This document shows, piece by piece, positions 5,152 to 6,249 of a DNA stretch of 6,249 nt. Location: the NCBI GenBank assembly GCA_024762845.1, contig JANTGQ010000086.1, positions 1 through 6,249 of the forward strand, read 5' to 3'. A model generated the notes under the pieces. That model was not told the DNA's origin. It worked only from the letters and a program-made list of their open reading frames with translations, and ran no database searches. Within the stretch, counting starts at the first letter, position 1, and each line of letters begins with the position of its first letter. A program made the translations under genes and the position numbers. Source of the DNA: Nitratifractor sp. Its GTDB lineage: Bacteria > Campylobacterota > Campylobacteria > Campylobacterales > Sulfurovaceae.

Positions 5152-5892
5152 TTAGCTATTGATTTGCTCTTTTATATTTTTTGCTTTCTGTGCAACTCTC
5201 TCTATCTTTTGGCTGTAGTTTAGGGTGTCGTCGAGTAGTACTTTTATAAACTCGGAGCCTACTATTACGCCATCTACATCTTTTGCTTTCTCTTTTGCAT
5301 TTGTCTCGTTTACACCAAAGCCAATGAATAGCGGGGTATCGGTGTGCTCTTTAACGCTCTGGATAACCGGGCTTAAATCTTCGCTTTTTCCACTGCCTGT
5401 AATGCCGGCGTAGGCAACCATATAGATAAAGAGTTTCGCATCGCTTACTATCTGTTTTATGCGCTCTGGGCTGTCTGTTGGGGCGATAAAGTCTATGAGG
5501 CTGAGGTTTGCTGCTTCGATTTGCGGCTTGTATGCCGCCGCCTCTTCGTAAGGGAGGTCGGGGATAATAAAGCCTTTGAGACCACTTGTAGTTGCTTCGT
5601 TGATAAAGGTATCTAAACCTTTGTGATAAAACGGGTTAAAGTAGCCCATCCAGAGGGTGTCGACAGTGGGTGCTATCTCTTTGGAGATTTGAAAAAGGTT
5701 ATCTAATTTAAAGCCATTTTGCAGGGCTTTTAGGTTTGCTGCCTCAATAACGGGACCATCGGCAACAGGGTCGGAGAATGGGATACCAAGCTCTAAAAAG
5801 TCAACCCCCGATTCTGCCAGTTTTGCACTTAAATCGATGGTAAAGTTAGCATCTGGATAAGTTGCTGTAATATATGCGACTAATTTTTTCAC
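5152..5892 (-). CDS. trpA: Tryptophan synthase alpha subunit
   Basis: A 246-residue TIM-barrel subunit that cleaves indole-3-glycerol phosphate to indole and glyceraldehyde-3-phosphate, passing indole to TrpB. Both catalytic acids are visible: Glu34 in FLELG and Asp45 in SDPVADGP (Salmonella Glu49 and Asp60). Also present are FIIPDLPYEE (108-117), YMVAYAGITG (157-166) and the phosphate-binding IGFGV (190-194). The start is GTG 5892, chosen because AAAGG lies seven nucleotides upstream and the family begins at about this point. The frame stays open to 5976, but that extension crosses the promoter and runs into panB. TrpB is not adjacent in this window; the gene instead leads an operon with lgt and the exporter. 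Confidence 0.97.
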   Translation of the reverse strand: MKKLVAYITATYPDANFTIDLSAKLAESGVDFLELGIPFSDPVADGPVIEAANLKALQNGFKLDNLFQISKEIAPTVDTLWMGYFNPFYHKGLDTFINEATTSGLKGFIIPDLPYEEAAAYKPQIEAANLSLIDFIAPTDSPERIKQIVSDAKLFIYMVAYAGITGSGKSEDLSPVIQSVKEHTDTPLFIGFGVNETNAKEKAKDVDGVIVGSEFIKVLLDDTLNYSQKIERVAQKAKNIKEQINS

Positions 5893-5899
5893 AATATAA

Positions 5900-5904
5900 C
5901 CTTT
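5900..5904 (-). promoter_or_regulatory. Ribosome binding site fixing the trpA GTG start
   Basis: AAAGG followed by seven nucleotides and GTG at 5890-5892. It decides between this start and the longer open frame to 5976. Confidence 0.65.
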
Positions 5905-5923
5905 TTTTAAACATTTTAATGTA

Positions 5924-5929
5924 ATTATA
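5924..5929 (-). promoter_or_regulatory. -10 box of the trpA-lgt operon
   Basis: A perfect TATAAT on the minus strand in the 76-bp divergent gap. It would start RNA near 5917, ~25 nt before the trpA start. No clear -35 and no leader peptide, trp attenuator or riboswitch is visible in so short a leader. Confidence 0.6.
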
Positions 5930-5931
5930 CT
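5926..5931 (+). promoter_or_regulatory. -10 box of panB
   Basis: TATACT on the plus strand, preceded by a T-run rather than a -35, would start RNA near 5938 and give a ~31-nt leader. It overlaps the trpA -10 on the other strand, so the two divergent promoters share the same melted segment. A small inverted repeat ACATT-TT-AATGT (5911-5922) lies beside it. Confidence 0.45.
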
Positions 5932-5968
5932 AAATGATAGTAAAAATAGATAGTTTTGGAGCGTATTT

Positions 5969-6249
5969 ATGAGCATTCACTCAAATGTCAGAAAGAAGAT
6001 AACTGTTAAGAGTGTGCAAAAGTTTAAAAACAGTGAAAAATTGGTAATGATAACCGCATACGATGCACTATTTGCCGCACTTTTTGAAGATGACGCAGAT
6101 ATGATACTCGTAGGGGACAGCCTAAATATGAGCTTTTTAGGCAAAGGCGACACCCTAAGTGCCACGATGGATCAGATGATATACCATACCCAGGCGGTTT
6201 GTAATGGGGCACAAAAGCCGCTGATTGTCTTTGATATGCCTTTTGGTAC
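5969..6249 (+). CDS. panB: 3-methyl-2-oxobutanoate (ketopantoate) hydroxymethyltransferase, partial
   Basis: The first 93 residues are present; the gene continues beyond the right edge. PanB adds a hydroxymethyl group from 5,10-methylene-tetrahydrofolate to 2-oxoisovalerate, the first committed step of pantothenate and CoA synthesis. Family motifs are ITVKSVQKFK (11-20), MITAYDALFA (27-36), ILVGDSLNM (46-54; Asp50 matches the Mg2+-binding Asp45 of E. coli), DTLSATMDQMIYHTQAV (61-77) and VFDMPFG (87-93; Asp89 matches Mg2+-ligand Asp84). The start ATG has GGAG seven nucleotides upstream. It is divergent from trpA. Confidence 0.96.
   Translation, partial: MSIHSNVRKKITVKSVQKFKNSEKLVMITAYDALFAALFEDDADMILVGDSLNMSFLGKGDTLSATMDQMIYHTQAVCNGAQKPLIVFDMPFG

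Noticed and set aside
5893..5976. Longer trpA start at 5976
   Set aside because: The extra residues are not TrpA-like, would cross the TATAAT box and overlap the start of panB; GTG 5892 has a good ribosome-binding site.
5977..6212. Two minus-strand 62-residue ORFs
   Set aside because: They are opposite the start of panB, which is clearly coding on the plus strand.
1..6249. CRISPR array, rRNA, separate tRNA genes or a transposase gene
   Set aside because: No regularly spaced direct repeats, no rRNA-like sequence, no tRNA cloverleaf other than the tRNA-like ends of tmRNA, and no transposase motifs were seen.

Overview
The window looks like chromosomal DNA from a member of the Campylobacterota (Epsilonproteobacteria), probably a free-living Sulfurimonas/Sulfurovum-type lineage. 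The evidence is the tmRNA tag ANNTDYRPAYAAA, which resembles the ANN..YxPAYA tags known from that phylum, together with AT-rich codon use and the sequence style of Lgt, TrpA and PanB. The genus is an inference. No ribosomal RNA or phylogenetic marker allows a firmer placement.

Right part (3368-6249), conserved core. panB (ketopantoate hydroxymethyltransferase, + strand) runs off the right edge. It diverges from a compact minus-strand operon trpA-lgt-lysE-like exporter: trpA and lgt are 9 nt apart, and lgt and the exporter share a GTGA stop/start overlap. The strong promoter of ssrA (tmRNA) is embedded in the last codons of the exporter gene. tmRNA itself is complete at 366 nt, with an encoded CCA and an identifiable tag reading frame.

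Left part (1-3367), accessory material directly downstream of the ssrA 3' end, all on the minus strand. First comes a 71-bp MITE-like element with 19-bp perfect terminal inverted repeats and a 5-bp TTTAA target duplication. Next is a HigBA-type toxin-antitoxin pair (toxin first) with a palindromic operator inside its promoter. Last is a two-gene unit: a large KAP-family P-loop NTPase and an overlapping gene for a protein with a beta-propeller/WD40-like repeat, which runs off the left edge. This side is visibly more AT-rich (16/60 G+C at 841-900 against 29/60 at 5341-5400), fitting acquired DNA inserted next to ssrA, a classic integration hotspot.

The most interesting points are in the left part. 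(i) The KAP NTPase frame extends 122 codons beyond the first GTG and only then includes the Walker A motif. A promoter-like box and a good Shine-Dalgarno lead to an ATC codon where an ATG should be, and no ATG, GTG or TTG exists in the extension. (ii) A degenerate copy of the toxin-antitoxin operator lies over the putative KAP promoter, so the antitoxin may also control the KAP/WD40 genes. (iii) The KAP and WD40 genes overlap across an A7 run, where loss of one A would fuse the two proteins. Together this could be a candidate conflict or phage-defence cassette, but that function is inference from family and context only.
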